DNA of 64,000 bases from Cereibacter ovatus (lineage in GTDB: Bacteria; Pseudomonadota; Alphaproteobacteria; Rhodobacterales; Rhodobacteraceae). Positions 52,013-61,164 of the stretch are shown piece after piece (position 1 is the first letter of the stretch; each line of letters opens with the position of its first letter). The notes beneath the pieces were generated by a model that ran no database searches, was not told the DNA's origin, and saw only the letters and a program-made list of their open reading frames with translations. The stretch lies in assembly GCF_900207575.1 (NCBI RefSeq), contig NZ_OAOQ01000015.1, positions 1 to 64,000 of the forward strand, given 5' to 3'. A program made the translations under genes and the position numbers.

Positions 52013-53368
52013 ATGACGATCCAGCGACTGCGCGACCTTCTGGGTGACCGGCTTCTGACCTCGGACGCGGCGCGTGCCCAGCACGCCGAGAACGAGGCCT
52101 GGTATCCCACCGCCCTGCCCGATGCCGTGGCGCGGCCCCTGACCACGCGCGAGGTGTCGCGCATTCTGGCAATCTGCCACGAGGACGGGCTGCCGGTGGT
52201 GGCGCAGGGCGCGCGATCGTCGCTGGAAGGGCATCATCTGGCGATCCGCGGCGGAATCGCGCTGGATCTGACGGGAATGGACCGGGTTCTGGCCATCCAC
52301 CCCGAGGATCTGGATGCCGTGGTGCAGCCCGGCGTCACCCGCGAGGCGCTGAACGCGCATCTGCGCGACACCGGCCTGTTCTTCCCGGTCGATCCGGGCG
52401 CCAATGCGACGCTGGGCGGAATGGCCGCCACCCGCGCATCGGGCACCACGGCGGTGCGCTATGGCACCATGCGCGAGGCGGTGCTGGCGCTGGAGGTTGT
52501 CCAGGCTTGTGGCACAGTGATCCGCACCGGCAGCCGGGCGCGGAAGTCGGCCACAGGCTATGATCTGACCCATCTTTTCGTCGGCTCGGAAGGGACGCTT
52601 GGCGTCATCACGGAACTGACGCTGCGCCTGTTCGGCCAGCCCGAGGCACAGTCGGCCGCGATCTGCCGGTTTCCCTCGGTGGACAAGGCGGTGGCCACGG
52701 TGATCGCCACGATCCAACTGGGCCTGCCGGTGGCCCGGATCGAACTGGTGGACGAGATGATGGTGCGCGGCTTCAACCTGCACGCCAAGGCGGGCCTGCC
52801 AGAACAACCGCATCTGTTCGTCGAGTTCCACGGCTCCGAGGCGGGCGTGGCCGAGACCGCGGCCCAGTTCGGCGGGATCGCCGCCGACCACGGCGGGCAG
52901 GATTTCACCTGGTCCGTCCGCCCCGAGGAACGCCGCGCGCTGTGGTCGATGCGCCACAATGCCCATGCCGCAACCCGCAGCCTGCGCCCCGGCGCGCGGG
53001 TGGTGTCCACGGATGTCTGCGTGCCGATCTCGGCCTTGGCCGAGGCGGTGGCGGTCGCCCAGCACGAAGGCCGCGCCCGCGGTCTGACGCAGGCCATCGT
53101 CGGCCATGTGGGCGACGGCAACTTTCACTGCGGGATCCTGGTCGATCCCGCCGACGCGGCCGAGATGCGGCAGGTGAAGGCGTTTACCGAGCTGCTGTCG
53201 GATCTGGCGCTGCGGCTGGGCGGCGTGATCTCGGGCGAGCATGGGATCGGCATGGGCAAGATCACCAAGATGCAGGCGCAGCATGGCGCCGCCCTTGGCA
53301 CGATGCGGGCGCTGAAACAGGCGCTTGACCCAAGGGACATCCTGAACCCCGGCAAGCTGCTGCCCTAG
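52013..53368 (+). CDS. FAD-linked 2-hydroxyacid dehydrogenase (GlcD/DLD type)
   Basis: A 451-residue flavoprotein. FAD_binding_4 at about 35-175 includes VVAQGARSSLEGHHLAI, DPGANATLGGMAATRASGT and GSEGTLGVITELTLRL. The FAD-oxidase C domain at about 205-450 includes VGHVGDGNFHCGILVDP and SGEHGIGMGK. It resembles D-lactate dehydrogenase (cytochrome) and glycolate oxidase GlcD, so it probably oxidises a D-2-hydroxyacid. AGGAAAAAAGGGA lies just before the ATG at 52013. No GlcE or GlcF genes are adjacent. Confidence 0.9.
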   Translation: MTIQRLRDLLGDRLLTSDAARAQHAENEAWYPTALPDAVARPLTTREVSRILAICHEDGLPVVAQGARSSLEGHHLAIRGGIALDLTGMDRVLAIHPEDLDAVVQPGVTREALNAHLRDTGLFFPVDPGANATLGGMAATRASGTTAVRYGTMREAVLALEVVQACGTVIRTGSRARKSATGYDLTHLFVGSEGTLGVITELTLRLFGQPEAQSAAICRFPSVDKAVATVIATIQLGLPVARIELVDEMMVRGFNLHAKAGLPEQPHLFVEFHGSEAGVAETAAQFGGIAADHGGQDFTWSVRPEERRALWSMRHNAHAATRSLRPGARVVSTDVCVPISALAEAVAVAQHEGRARGLTQAIVGHVGDGNFHCGILVDPADAAEMRQVKAFTELLSDLALRLGGVISGEHGIGMGKITKMQAQHGAALGTMRALKQALDPRDILNPGKLLP

Positions 53369-53398
53369 GGCGCGGCCCTTGCGCCGACAGGAAGGCAT

Positions 53399-53424
53399 GG
53401 ACGGGGCACAGACGCACCCCGTCC
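53399..53424. terminator. Terminator between convergent genes
   Basis: GGACGGGG (53399-53406) pairs with CCCCGTCC (53417-53424) across a ten-base loop, between the dehydrogenase stop and the convergent binding-protein stop. There is no T-run. Confidence 0.6.
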
Positions 53425-53437
53425 GGTCACAGCCCCG

Positions 53438-54418
53438 TCAGTTCAGGGCCTTGTCGGTGATCGCATGGCTAAAGGCGCCCATCGGTTCCTTCGAGATCAC
53501 CGGGTCAGAGCCGCCACCCAGCAGCGCGGCCACGGTGCGTTGATAGTCGGCCTCGTTCAGCGCACCGTTCGATCCGGCGGTCAGCTTGGCGATCTCGCCC
53601 ATCATCCGCTTCTGGTGGCCTTCGGTCTGGGCGCCGGTGTCGTCATTGTCCAGCACGATCATGGCCGCGGCATCGGGATTCGCTTCGGCCCATTTCCAGC
53701 CCTTCATCGAGGCGCGGACGAACTTGGTCATGGTGTCGACAAAGGCCGGATCCTCCAGCTTCGAGGCCATGACGTAAAGCCCGTCCTCCAGCGTGGCCAC
53801 ACCCTGATCTTCATATTTGAAGGTCACAAGATCATCGGCCGAAATGCCTGCATCGATCACCTGCCAGTATTCATTGTAGGTCATGGTCGAGATGCAGGCC
53901 GCCTGCTTTTGCAGCAGCGGATCGACGTTGAAGCCCTGCTTCAGCACGGTCACCCCTTCGGACGAGCCGTCGGTGGGCAGGCCCAACTTCGACATCCAGT
54001 TCAGGAACGGATATTCGTTGCCGCCAAACCAGACGCCCAACGTCTTGCCCTTGAAATCGGCCGGGCTGGTCACGCCCGATTCCTTCAGGCAGGTCAGCAT
54101 CATCCCCGAGGATTTGAACGGCTGCGCGATATTGACGATATCGGCGCCCTGCTCGCGTGCGGCCAGCGCCGAAGGCATCCAGTCCACCATCACATCCGCG
54201 CCGCCCCCCAGCAGCACCTGAACCGGCGCGATGTCGGGACCGCCCGGCTTGATGGTGACCTCAAGCCCTTCTTCCTCGTAAAAGCCCTGATCCTGCGCGA
54301 CGTAATAGCCCGCGAACTGCGCCTGCGTCACCCATTTCAGCTGCAACGTCACCTCTTCGGCCGAGGCCCCGCCCGCGGTCAGCGCAAGTGCCGCCGCTCC
54401 GGTCAGAAGTCGCTTCAT
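53438..54418 (-). CDS. NMT1/THI5-type ABC transporter substrate-binding protein
   Basis: A 326-residue periplasmic protein with a signal peptide (MKRLLTGAAALALTAGGASA) and the NMT1/SsuA-like fold: LQLKWVTQAQFAGYYVAQDQ, DVMVDWMPSALAA, then GKTLGVWFGGNEYPF. The family binds pyrimidine precursors, pyrimidines and related nitrogen compounds. Being the last gene after two permeases, an ATPase and dihydropyrimidinase, it probably captures a pyrimidine, hydantoin or dihydropyrimidine. Confidence 0.9.
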   Translation of the reverse strand: MKRLLTGAAALALTAGGASAEEVTLQLKWVTQAQFAGYYVAQDQGFYEEEGLEVTIKPGGPDIAPVQVLLGGGADVMVDWMPSALAAREQGADIVNIAQPFKSSGMMLTCLKESGVTSPADFKGKTLGVWFGGNEYPFLNWMSKLGLPTDGSSEGVTVLKQGFNVDPLLQKQAACISTMTYNEYWQVIDAGISADDLVTFKYEDQGVATLEDGLYVMASKLEDPAFVDTMTKFVRASMKGWKWAEANPDAAAMIVLDNDDTGAQTEGHQKRMMGEIAKLTAGSNGALNEADYQRTVAALLGGGSDPVISKEPMGAFSHAITDKALN

Positions 54419-54447
54419 CTCTACCTCCGTGTTGTACCCGTTGGGGG

Positions 54448-55299
54448 CTATTGTTGTCGGCGTTGCGACGGGTGCCAGAACGTCATCCCGCGTTCGATCA
54501 GCGCGACCGCCCCATAGAAGGCCGAGCCCGCAAGCGCGGCAACCGCAATCTCGGCCCAGACCATGTCAAGACCCAGCCGCCCCACCTCGGTCGAGATCCG
54601 AAAGCCCATGCCGCGGATCGGGCTGCCGAAAAATTCGGCAACAATGGCCCCGATCAGCGCCAGTGTGGTGGCGATCTTCAGCCCGTTGAAGATGAAAGGC
54701 ATCGCCGCCGGCAGGCGCAGCTTGAGCAGGGTCTGGGTATAGCTGGCGGAATAGGTCTTCATCAGGTCGCGCTGCATCGCCTCGGTCGCGGCAAGGCCCG
54801 CGACGGTGTTGACCAGCACCGGGAAGAACACCATCACCACCACGACCGCCGCCTTCGACTGCCAGTCAAAGCCAAACCACATCACAAGGATCGGCGCGAT
54901 CCCCACGATCGGCAGCGCCGCCACGAAGTTCCCCACCGGCAACAGCCCGCGTTGCAGAAAGGGCGAGCGGTCGATGGCAATGGCCGTGGCCACGGCCGCG
55001 CCGCAGCCGATCAGCCAGCCGCTCAGCGCGCCCTTGACGAAGGTCTGGACGAAATCGCCCCACAGCACCGGCAGGCTGACGGCGATCCGCGCCCCGATGG
55101 CCGAGGGCGGCGGCAGGATCACCGACGGCACCTGAAGCCCGCGGACCAGCAGTTCCCACACCACCAGAATGGTCAGCCCGAAGATCGCCGGCACCACCAG
55201 CCGCCCGGCCTTCGTGGTGGAAAACCGCGAATGCGAAATGCGGATGTTCAAAGCCAGCGTTGCGGCCCAGAAGACCAGCGCGGACACAATCCAGATCAT
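54448..55299 (-). CDS. ABC transporter permease 1 (pyrimidine/hydantoin-type)
   Basis: A 283-residue permease of the SsuC/TauC/ThiX family with about six or seven helices. The EAA-type cytoplasmic loop is at LRLPAAMPFIFNGLKIATTLALIGAIVAEF. It starts with an ATGA overlap on the other permease, so the two likely form the heterodimeric channel of this importer. Confidence 0.9.
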   Translation of the reverse strand: MIWIVSALVFWAATLALNIRISHSRFSTTKAGRLVVPAIFGLTILVVWELLVRGLQVPSVILPPPSAIGARIAVSLPVLWGDFVQTFVKGALSGWLIGCGAAVATAIAIDRSPFLQRGLLPVGNFVAALPIVGIAPILVMWFGFDWQSKAAVVVVMVFFPVLVNTVAGLAATEAMQRDLMKTYSASYTQTLLKLRLPAAMPFIFNGLKIATTLALIGAIVAEFFGSPIRGMGFRISTEVGRLGLDMVWAEIAVAALAGSAFYGAVALIERGMTFWHPSQRRQQ

Positions 55300-56159
55300 C
55301 GCGCCATCCCCATCCGTTTCAGCACCGCCGCCTGCACCGCGCCCACGATGCCCACCAGCGCCGCCGCGACGAAAGCGGCGGCAAACAGCGCCGCCCAGAT
55401 CTGGATGGTCTGCCCGTAATAGCTGCCCTGAAGCAGCCGCGCGCCCAGCCCCGCCACGGCCCCCGTCGGCAGCTCTCCCACGATGGCGCCGACAAGGCTG
55501 GCCGCAATCCCCACCTTCAACGAGGCAAACAGATACGGCATCGAGGCCGGCAGCCGCAGTTTCCAGAAGGTCTGGCCGCGGCCGGCGTTATAGGTGCGCA
55601 ACAGGTCCAGCTGCATCGCATCGGGACTGCGCAAGCCCGTCACCATTCCGACCACGACGGGGAAAAAGCTGAGATAGGCCGAGATCACCGCCTTCGGCAG
55701 CAGACCCGACACCCCGATCGAGTTCATCACCACGATGATCATCGGCGCAATGGCCAGGATCGGGATGGTCTGGCTGGCAATGGCCCATGGCATCACGCTT
55801 TGATCCATGGCGCGGTTGTGGATGATCCCCACCGCCAGCAGAATGCCCAACCCCGTGCCGATCCCGAACCCCAGCAGCGTCGCCGACAGCGTGATCCAGC
55901 CGTGATAGACCAGACTGCGCTTCGAGGTGATGGCCTGCCCCGTCACCCCGTCCCACAGCCCCTTGGCCACCTGATGCGGCGCAGGCAGCACCGGGCGCTC
56001 CTGCGCCATGGTCTGCGGAACGATCTGAAGGAACGACACCTCGGTGCCGGCGCGGGCCGCCTGATCGCGCACCCATGCCGCGTTCATCCCCACGGCGGCG
56101 GCATACCACAGCGCCACGATCACCGCGATCACGGCCAGAACCGGACCCACCGATCTCAT
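55296..56159 (-). CDS. ABC transporter permease 2 (pyrimidine/hydantoin-type)
   Basis: A 287-residue permease. The N-terminal helix (VLAVIAVIVALWYAAAVG) is followed by a periplasmic segment of about 70 residues, then five helices with the loop LRLPASMPYLFASLKVGIAASLVGAIVGEL. It resembles permease 1 only in the core. It follows the ATPase gene by 24 bp. Confidence 0.9.
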   Translation of the reverse strand: MRSVGPVLAVIAVIVALWYAAAVGMNAAWVRDQAARAGTEVSFLQIVPQTMAQERPVLPAPHQVAKGLWDGVTGQAITSKRSLVYHGWITLSATLLGFGIGTGLGILLAVGIIHNRAMDQSVMPWAIASQTIPILAIAPMIIVVMNSIGVSGLLPKAVISAYLSFFPVVVGMVTGLRSPDAMQLDLLRTYNAGRGQTFWKLRLPASMPYLFASLKVGIAASLVGAIVGELPTGAVAGLGARLLQGSYYGQTIQIWAALFAAAFVAAALVGIVGAVQAAVLKRMGMAR

Positions 56160-56183
56160 CTGCCGATCTCCTGCAAGGGGGCC

Positions 56184-56987
56184 TCAGTCGTCATAGGAAT
56201 GCCCCGCCCTCAGCCCGTCGCGGACGCGGTGGGCGATCGCGATGAACTCGGCACTGTCGCGGATGTCCAAAGGACGCTCGCGCGGCAACGGGCTTTCGAT
56301 CACATCGGTGATCCGGCCCGGGCGCGGTGACATGACGACAATCCTGGTCGAGAGATAGACCGCCTCGGGGATCGAATGGGTGACAAAGCCGATGGTCTTG
56401 CCCGTCCGCGCCCAAAGCTTCAGCAGCGCCTCGTTCAGACGGTCGCGCACGATCTCGTCCAGCGCGCCGAATGGCTCGTCCATCAACAGGATGTCGGCGT
56501 CGAACGCCAGCGCCCGCGCGATCGAGGCACGTTGCTGCATCCCCCCCGACAATTGCCAGGGATACTTCTTGCCAAATCCTTCCAGTTCAACCAGTTGCAG
56601 AACGTCTTTTACCCGCCGATCCTGCTCGGGGCGGGAAAACCCCATGATCTCCAGCGGCAGGCGGATGTTGCCGGCGATGGTGCGCCAGGGATAAAGGCCG
56701 GCCGCCTGAAAGACATAGCCGTAAGCCCTTCTTTTGCGGGCTTCTTCCGGCGTCATCCCATTCACCAGCAATCGGCCCTCGGTCGGATGCTCCAACGCGG
56801 CCACCGCCCGCAGAAATGTGGTCTTGCCACAGCCCGACGGCCCGATGAAAGAGACGAAATCCCCCTTCAGCACCCGAAGATTGACATCCTTCAACGCATG
56901 AACCGGCCCGTCTGCCGTCTGGAAAGTCAGCCCTACCTTCTGCGCATCGATCACCGGCCGGTCACTGGCACTCCCGTCCGTCATCAT
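56184..56987 (-). CDS. ABC transporter ATPase (SsuB/TauB type)
   Basis: A 267-residue ATP-binding subunit. Walker A GPSGCGKTTFLRA is near residue 46-58, the signature LSGGMQQRASIARAL near 145-159, and Walker B DILLMDEPFGALDEI near 163-177. It energises the importer. The ATG at 56987 overlaps the dihydropyrimidinase stop as ATGA, tying transport to catabolism. Confidence 0.92.
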   Translation of the reverse strand: MMTDGSASDRPVIDAQKVGLTFQTADGPVHALKDVNLRVLKGDFVSFIGPSGCGKTTFLRAVAALEHPTEGRLLVNGMTPEEARKRRAYGYVFQAAGLYPWRTIAGNIRLPLEIMGFSRPEQDRRVKDVLQLVELEGFGKKYPWQLSGGMQQRASIARALAFDADILLMDEPFGALDEIVRDRLNEALLKLWARTGKTIGFVTHSIPEAVYLSTRIVVMSPRPGRITDVIESPLPRERPLDIRDSAEFIAIAHRVRDGLRAGHSYDD

Positions 56988-58435
56988 ACCCCCGAAGCCG
57001 GAAGGCCCGACCGCACCACCGGACGCGGCGCCGTCAACTCTTTCCAGGCCGACAACGCCCGGTTCACCGCCGGCCGCGCCTCACGGGCCACGAACCTGCC
57101 ATGCCCCTCCTGCGTTCGGATTTCCCCATCCATCACAGCCACTTGCCCCCGAGTCATCGTGTAGCGCGGCAAGCCCTTCACCACCTGCCCCTCAAATACA
57201 TTATAGTCGATCTCCGACTGCTGCGAACCCGCCGAAATCACCTTGGTCTTTTCAGGATCCCACACCACCAGATCGGCATCCGCCCCAACCAGAACCGCCC
57301 CCTTCTTCGGATAGCAGTTCAGGATTTTCGCGATATTGGTAGAGGTTACGGCCACAAATTCATTCATCGTCAGGCGGCCCGTTCCCACCCCATGGGTCCA
57401 AAGCATCGGCATCCGATCCTCAAGCCCGCCGGTGCCATTCGGAATCTTCGTGAAGTCATTGATTCCGAACCGCTTCTGCTCGGTCGTGAAGGCACAGTGA
57501 TCGGTGGCCACCACCGACAAGGACCCCGACTGCAACCCCGCCCACAACGAGTCCTGATGACTCTTGCCCCGGAACGGCGGACTCATCACCCGCCGCGCCG
57601 CATGATCCCAGTCGGGGTGGAAATATTCACCCTCGTCCAGCGTCAGATGCTGGATCAACGGCTCGCCCCAGACCCTCTTGCCCTGCATCCGGGCCCGCCG
57701 GATCGCCTCATGCGCCTCCTCGCACGAGGTATGCACGACATAAAGCGGCACCCCCGCCATGTCGGCAATCATGATCGCACGGTTGGTGGCCTCGCCCTCG
57801 ACCTGCGGCGGACGGGAATAGGCATGGGCCTCGGGCCCGCGGTTGCCCTCGGCCAACAGCCGCGCCGACAACTCGGCCACCACATCGCCATTCTCGGCAT
57901 GAACCATCGCCAGCGCGCCCAGATCGGCACAGCGACGGAAACTGGCATAAAGCTCGTCGTCGTTCACCATCAAGGCGCCCTTGTAGGCCATGAAATGCTT
58001 GAACGAGGTGATGCCCTGACCCACCACGGCAGCCATCTCGTCGAACACCTGCTCGCCCCACCAGGTCACCGCCATGTGGTAGGAATAGTCACAGCTCGCC
58101 CGACCGGATTTGTTGTGCCACATCGCCAACGCATCCAGCAGCCCCTGACCGGGCGCCGGCAGCGCGAAATCCACAACCATCGTGGTGCCCCCCGCCAGCG
58201 CCGCCCGCGTGCCGCTTTCGAAATCGTCCGCTGAATAGGTGCCCATGAACGGCATCTCAAGATGGGTATGCGGATCGATCCCGCCGGGCATCACATAACA
58301 GCCCGAGGCATCCAGAACCTCATCCCCGCCAAGCCCGGGCCCGATCGCCGCGATCACCCCGCCCTCGACCAGCACATCCGCCCGATAGGTCAGATCGGCC
58401 GTCACGATCGTCCCGTTCCTGATGACAGTGCTCAT
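56984..58435 (-). CDS. hydA: Dihydropyrimidinase / D-hydantoinase
   Basis: A 483-residue cyclic amidohydrolase that opens 5,6-dihydropyrimidines or hydantoins to N-carbamoyl beta- or alpha-amino acids. The metal ligands are H56 and H58 (GGIDPHTHLEMPF). The carboxylated lysine is K152 (FKHFMAYKG). Later ligands lie in the MVHAENGDVVAEL, LYVVHTSCEEA and VATDHCAF blocks. The start at 58435 (MSTVIRNGTIVTAD) has GGAGAGGA before it. It is coupled to the transporter genes; the upstream amidohydrolase supplies the next step. Confidence 0.94.
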   Translation of the reverse strand: MSTVIRNGTIVTADLTYRADVLVEGGVIAAIGPGLGGDEVLDASGCYVMPGGIDPHTHLEMPFMGTYSADDFESGTRAALAGGTTMVVDFALPAPGQGLLDALAMWHNKSGRASCDYSYHMAVTWWGEQVFDEMAAVVGQGITSFKHFMAYKGALMVNDDELYASFRRCADLGALAMVHAENGDVVAELSARLLAEGNRGPEAHAYSRPPQVEGEATNRAIMIADMAGVPLYVVHTSCEEAHEAIRRARMQGKRVWGEPLIQHLTLDEGEYFHPDWDHAARRVMSPPFRGKSHQDSLWAGLQSGSLSVVATDHCAFTTEQKRFGINDFTKIPNGTGGLEDRMPMLWTHGVGTGRLTMNEFVAVTSTNIAKILNCYPKKGAVLVGADADLVVWDPEKTKVISAGSQQSEIDYNVFEGQVVKGLPRYTMTRGQVAVMDGEIRTQEGHGRFVAREARPAVNRALSAWKELTAPRPVVRSGLPASGV

Positions 58436-58494
58436 GTATCCTCTCCATCGCCCGCATGACGGCGGGCCACCCGGCCCCGACCTCCGCCCCGCAA

Positions 58495-58548
58495 TTTCAT
58501 TCTGGCTCAAATATCCTCGGGGGGTCCGGGGGGCAGACAGCCCCCCGG
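58495..58548 (-). repeat. 3' stem-loop/tail repeat, copy B
   Basis: Eight bases after the amidohydrolase stop on the minus strand: a perfect 9-bp stem (CCGGGGGGC/GCCCCCCGG, 58526-58548), then a tail with GAGGATATTTGAGCCAG and AATGAAA. It lies between two genes of the same pathway and may reduce read-through. Confidence 0.78.
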
Positions 58549-58555
58549 CCGTTCG

Positions 58556-59815
58556 TCACGCCACCACGCCGGCGGTCTCAAGCACGGCATGAAACAGCAC
58601 ATCCGTCCCCGCCGCCGCCCATTCGGGGCTGATCTCCTCGGCCTCATTATGCGACAGCCCACCGACACAGGGGCACATCACCATTGTCGCCGGCGCAACC
58701 CGGGCCGCCCAGCAGGCATCATGCCCCGCGCCCGAGATCAGGTCCATATGGCTCAGGCCCAGCTTTTCCGCCGCCTTGCGGACATTGGCCACCAGTTCCG
58801 GCGCGAAGGTGACGGGATCGAAATGCCCCACCGCTTCGACCGCGCAGCCCACGCCCAGATCGGCGCAGATTGCCGCCGCGCGGCTCTCGATCTCGGCCCG
58901 CATCCGATCCAGCTTGACCTGATCGGGCGAGCGGATGTCCACCGTGAACACCACCCGCCCCGGCAACACGTTTCGAGAGTTCGGCGCAAAGGTCACCTGC
59001 CCCACGCCCCCCACCGCGCCCGGCTGCGCGGCCATTGCCACTTCCTGCACCATCTCGAAGATCCGCGCCATCGCAAGGCCTGCATTGACCCGCATCGTCA
59101 TCGGCGTCGATCCGGTATGCGCCTCGCGCCCGGTCAGGGTGAATTCCAGCCACCACAGCCCCTGACAATGGGTGACAACGCCGATCGACTTGCCCTCGGC
59201 CTCAAGGATCGGCCCCTGTTCGATATGAAGTTCGTAATAGGCGTGCATCCTGCGCGCGCCCACCGGCTCGGCGCCCTTCCAGCCGATCCGCGCCAGTTCC
59301 TCGCCAAAGGGCTTGCCCTCCAGATCGCGGCGGCCATAGGCATAATCCAGCGTATGCACCCCCGCGAACACGCCCGAGGCCAGCATCGCCGGGGCAAATC
59401 GTGCGCCTTCCTCGTTGGTCCAGTTGGTGATGACGATCGGGTGCCGCGTGCGGATGCCAAGGTCATTCATCGTGCGCACACATTCCAGCGCGCCCAGCAC
59501 CCCCAGCACCCCGTCGAACTTGCCGCCCGTGGGCTGGGTGTCGAGGTGGCTTCCGACATAGACCGGCAGCGCATCGGGGTCTTCGCCGGCACGGGTCGCA
59601 AACATCGTGCCCATCTCGTCGACACCCATGGTGCATCCTGCCTCCTCGCACCAGCGGGCAAACACTGCGCGGCCTTCGGCATCGGCATCGGTCAGGGTCT
59701 GGCGGTTGTTGCCGCCCGCAATGCCGGGGCCGATCCGCGCCATCTGCATCAGGCTGTCCCACAGGCGTTCGCCATTGATCCGCAGGTTTTCGCCTGCGGC
59801 CGGAATGTCGGCCAT
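58556..59815 (-). CDS. M20-family N-carbamoyl amidohydrolase (beta-ureidopropionase/AllC type)
   Basis: A 419-residue Zn-dependent hydrolase of the hydantoinase/carbamoylase family. The metal ligands are in GSHLDTQPTGGKFDGVLG (H90, D101), TNEEGARF (E135 or E136), HIEQGP (H197) and SGAGHDACWAA. It cleaves N-carbamoyl-beta-alanine or a related carbamoyl amino acid to the amino acid, CO2 and NH3, completing the pathway begun by the dihydropyrimidinase. ATG 59815 has GGGAGA upstream; an upstream in-frame ATG at 59836 is less likely. Confidence 0.92.
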   Translation of the reverse strand: MADIPAAGENLRINGERLWDSLMQMARIGPGIAGGNNRQTLTDADAEGRAVFARWCEEAGCTMGVDEMGTMFATRAGEDPDALPVYVGSHLDTQPTGGKFDGVLGVLGALECVRTMNDLGIRTRHPIVITNWTNEEGARFAPAMLASGVFAGVHTLDYAYGRRDLEGKPFGEELARIGWKGAEPVGARRMHAYYELHIEQGPILEAEGKSIGVVTHCQGLWWLEFTLTGREAHTGSTPMTMRVNAGLAMARIFEMVQEVAMAAQPGAVGGVGQVTFAPNSRNVLPGRVVFTVDIRSPDQVKLDRMRAEIESRAAAICADLGVGCAVEAVGHFDPVTFAPELVANVRKAAEKLGLSHMDLISGAGHDACWAARVAPATMVMCPCVGGLSHNEAEEISPEWAAAGTDVLFHAVLETAGVVA

Positions 59816-59884
59816 CGTTGTCTCCCTGTCCGGCATCGCACGGTGGGCCGCGTCGCGCCGAGACTCTTTTTCGTTGCTCTTTTT

Positions 59885-59934
59885 GCGACCATCCGGTCAG
59901 GTCGAAGCGCACCATAACCTGACCAATCGGTCAA
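59885..59934. promoter_or_regulatory. Two RutR-like boxes
   Basis: CTGACCAATCGGTCAA (59919-59934) and GCGACCATCCGGTCAG (59885-59900) both fit TTGACCA-NN-TGGTCAA, the RutR consensus, at about 14 and 12 of its 14 fixed positions allowing for conservative ends. They lie 70-120 bp upstream of the amidohydrolase start and probably control that operon. Confidence 0.65.
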
Positions 59935-59945
59935 GAATATTCTCG

Positions 59946-60571
59946 GCCCCATTCCGGACGACGCCTGCCCCACCCGACGCGAGGCAACCCGCCGCGACAC
60001 CGAACGCACCATTCTGGCTGCGGTGGAAAAAGTCTATGCCAAGTAGGGCTTTGCCGGCGCCACCATGCAGATGATCGCGGCGACGGCCGGGCTGCCCAAG
60101 GCCGATCTGCACCATGACTTCCCCACGAAAGAGACGCTCTATCGCCGGGTGGTGCAGGATATCTTCAAGATCTGGCTGCATGCGGCCGATGTCTTTGACA
60201 AAGCCGATTGCCCCGCCGAGGGCATCGGAGCCTATCTTGGCGGCAAGTTGAAAATCTCGGGCCGGCATCGGTTCGGCGCGAAGGTCTAGGCATCCGAGGG
60301 GATGCATGGCGCGCCGGTCATTCCGGATCATCTGGAAACCGCGCTGCGCGACTGGATCGACAGCCTGACAACGGCTCCCCTCTTTGGATCTCCGACGGAC
60401 GGATACGGTCGGTCGATCCACATGATCTGCTGACGCTACGATCCGGCCCCACGCCGATTTCGCTCATCAGATCGAGACGCTGAACGATGGCCGCCCGCTG
60501 TTGGATGCCGACCGGGGGTGGCCATCCCCGACGTCAAGGCGATCATCCTGCGCGGGATCGGCGCGCAGTGA
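59946..60571 (+). pseudogene. Decayed RutR-like TetR regulator
   Basis: TetR-family sequence with several lesions: TERTILAAVEKVYAK, a TAG, then GFAGATMQMIAATAGLPKA, HHDFPTKETLYRRVV, GRHRFGAKV, another TAG, SEGMHGAPVIPDHLETALRD, a frame change near 60400, and finally IPDVKAIILRGIGAQ before TGA at 60569-60571. The match to the intact regulator at 61165 is clear in the helix-turn-helix and the central GAP block. It is a dead relative of that gene. Confidence 0.85.
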
Positions 60572-61164
60572 CGGCACCCCGTTGCACCACCCTGGCGCCG
60601 GGCCAGGCTGTGGGCGCCATCGGCGGGCCAGGACCGCCGGCGGCAAGGGGGATCGGGTGCAGCGCAGTCCACGCGGCCAACGGATCGGGCCAAAGCTGCG
60701 CCCGCCGGCCCGGCCCACCCCATGCGCCCTGCCATCTGCCCCCAGCACCGCGTCGCCGGGGCCAATCGCCTCGCCCGGGCGGAGGCCCAGGGGCCTTGCG
60801 CAACGTGCCGATGCAAAAGCAGGTCGATGTAAAAGCCGCCATAGCTGTTGCATCGGCACGACAAGGGGCGAGGCCATCCCGGCGGTGTCATTGCCTTCGG
60901 CCACATCGGCAGTCGGTGTGCGGCCCGGAACGAACGCGTTGAAGCTGGCGGCCGTGGCTGGATCGTCCCCGGTTGCGGAAAGGCTGGGTTGGGGCCGCGG
61001 TTGCGTGGGATCTGGGAAACCGCATCCCATCCTGCCAGCGAACCGCAGAGGCACGGACACGGCACGCGGCTGGCCGGTTTGACCATCCGGTCAGCTTTGG
61101 TTTAGCATCACCTCCCGGCAGCACTCAGGTTGCCGCCGTTGCCTGCCAGAAAGGGCCGCCCCGC
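60572..61164. other. Gene-poor stretch before rutR, with a RutR-like box
   Basis: No intact gene was recognised. Frames are long on both strands but lack starts and family signatures. The minus strand may hold eroded enzyme sequence that I cannot assign. The useful feature is TTGACCATCCGGTCAG at 61079-61094, which matches the RutR consensus except at two positions and lies about 70 bp before the rutR start. Confidence 0.5.

Noticed and set aside
60436-61086. Leftward frames of about 200 codons before rutR
   Set aside because: No start signal or family signature. One segment loosely recalled a thioesterase, but not enough to call even a pseudogene.
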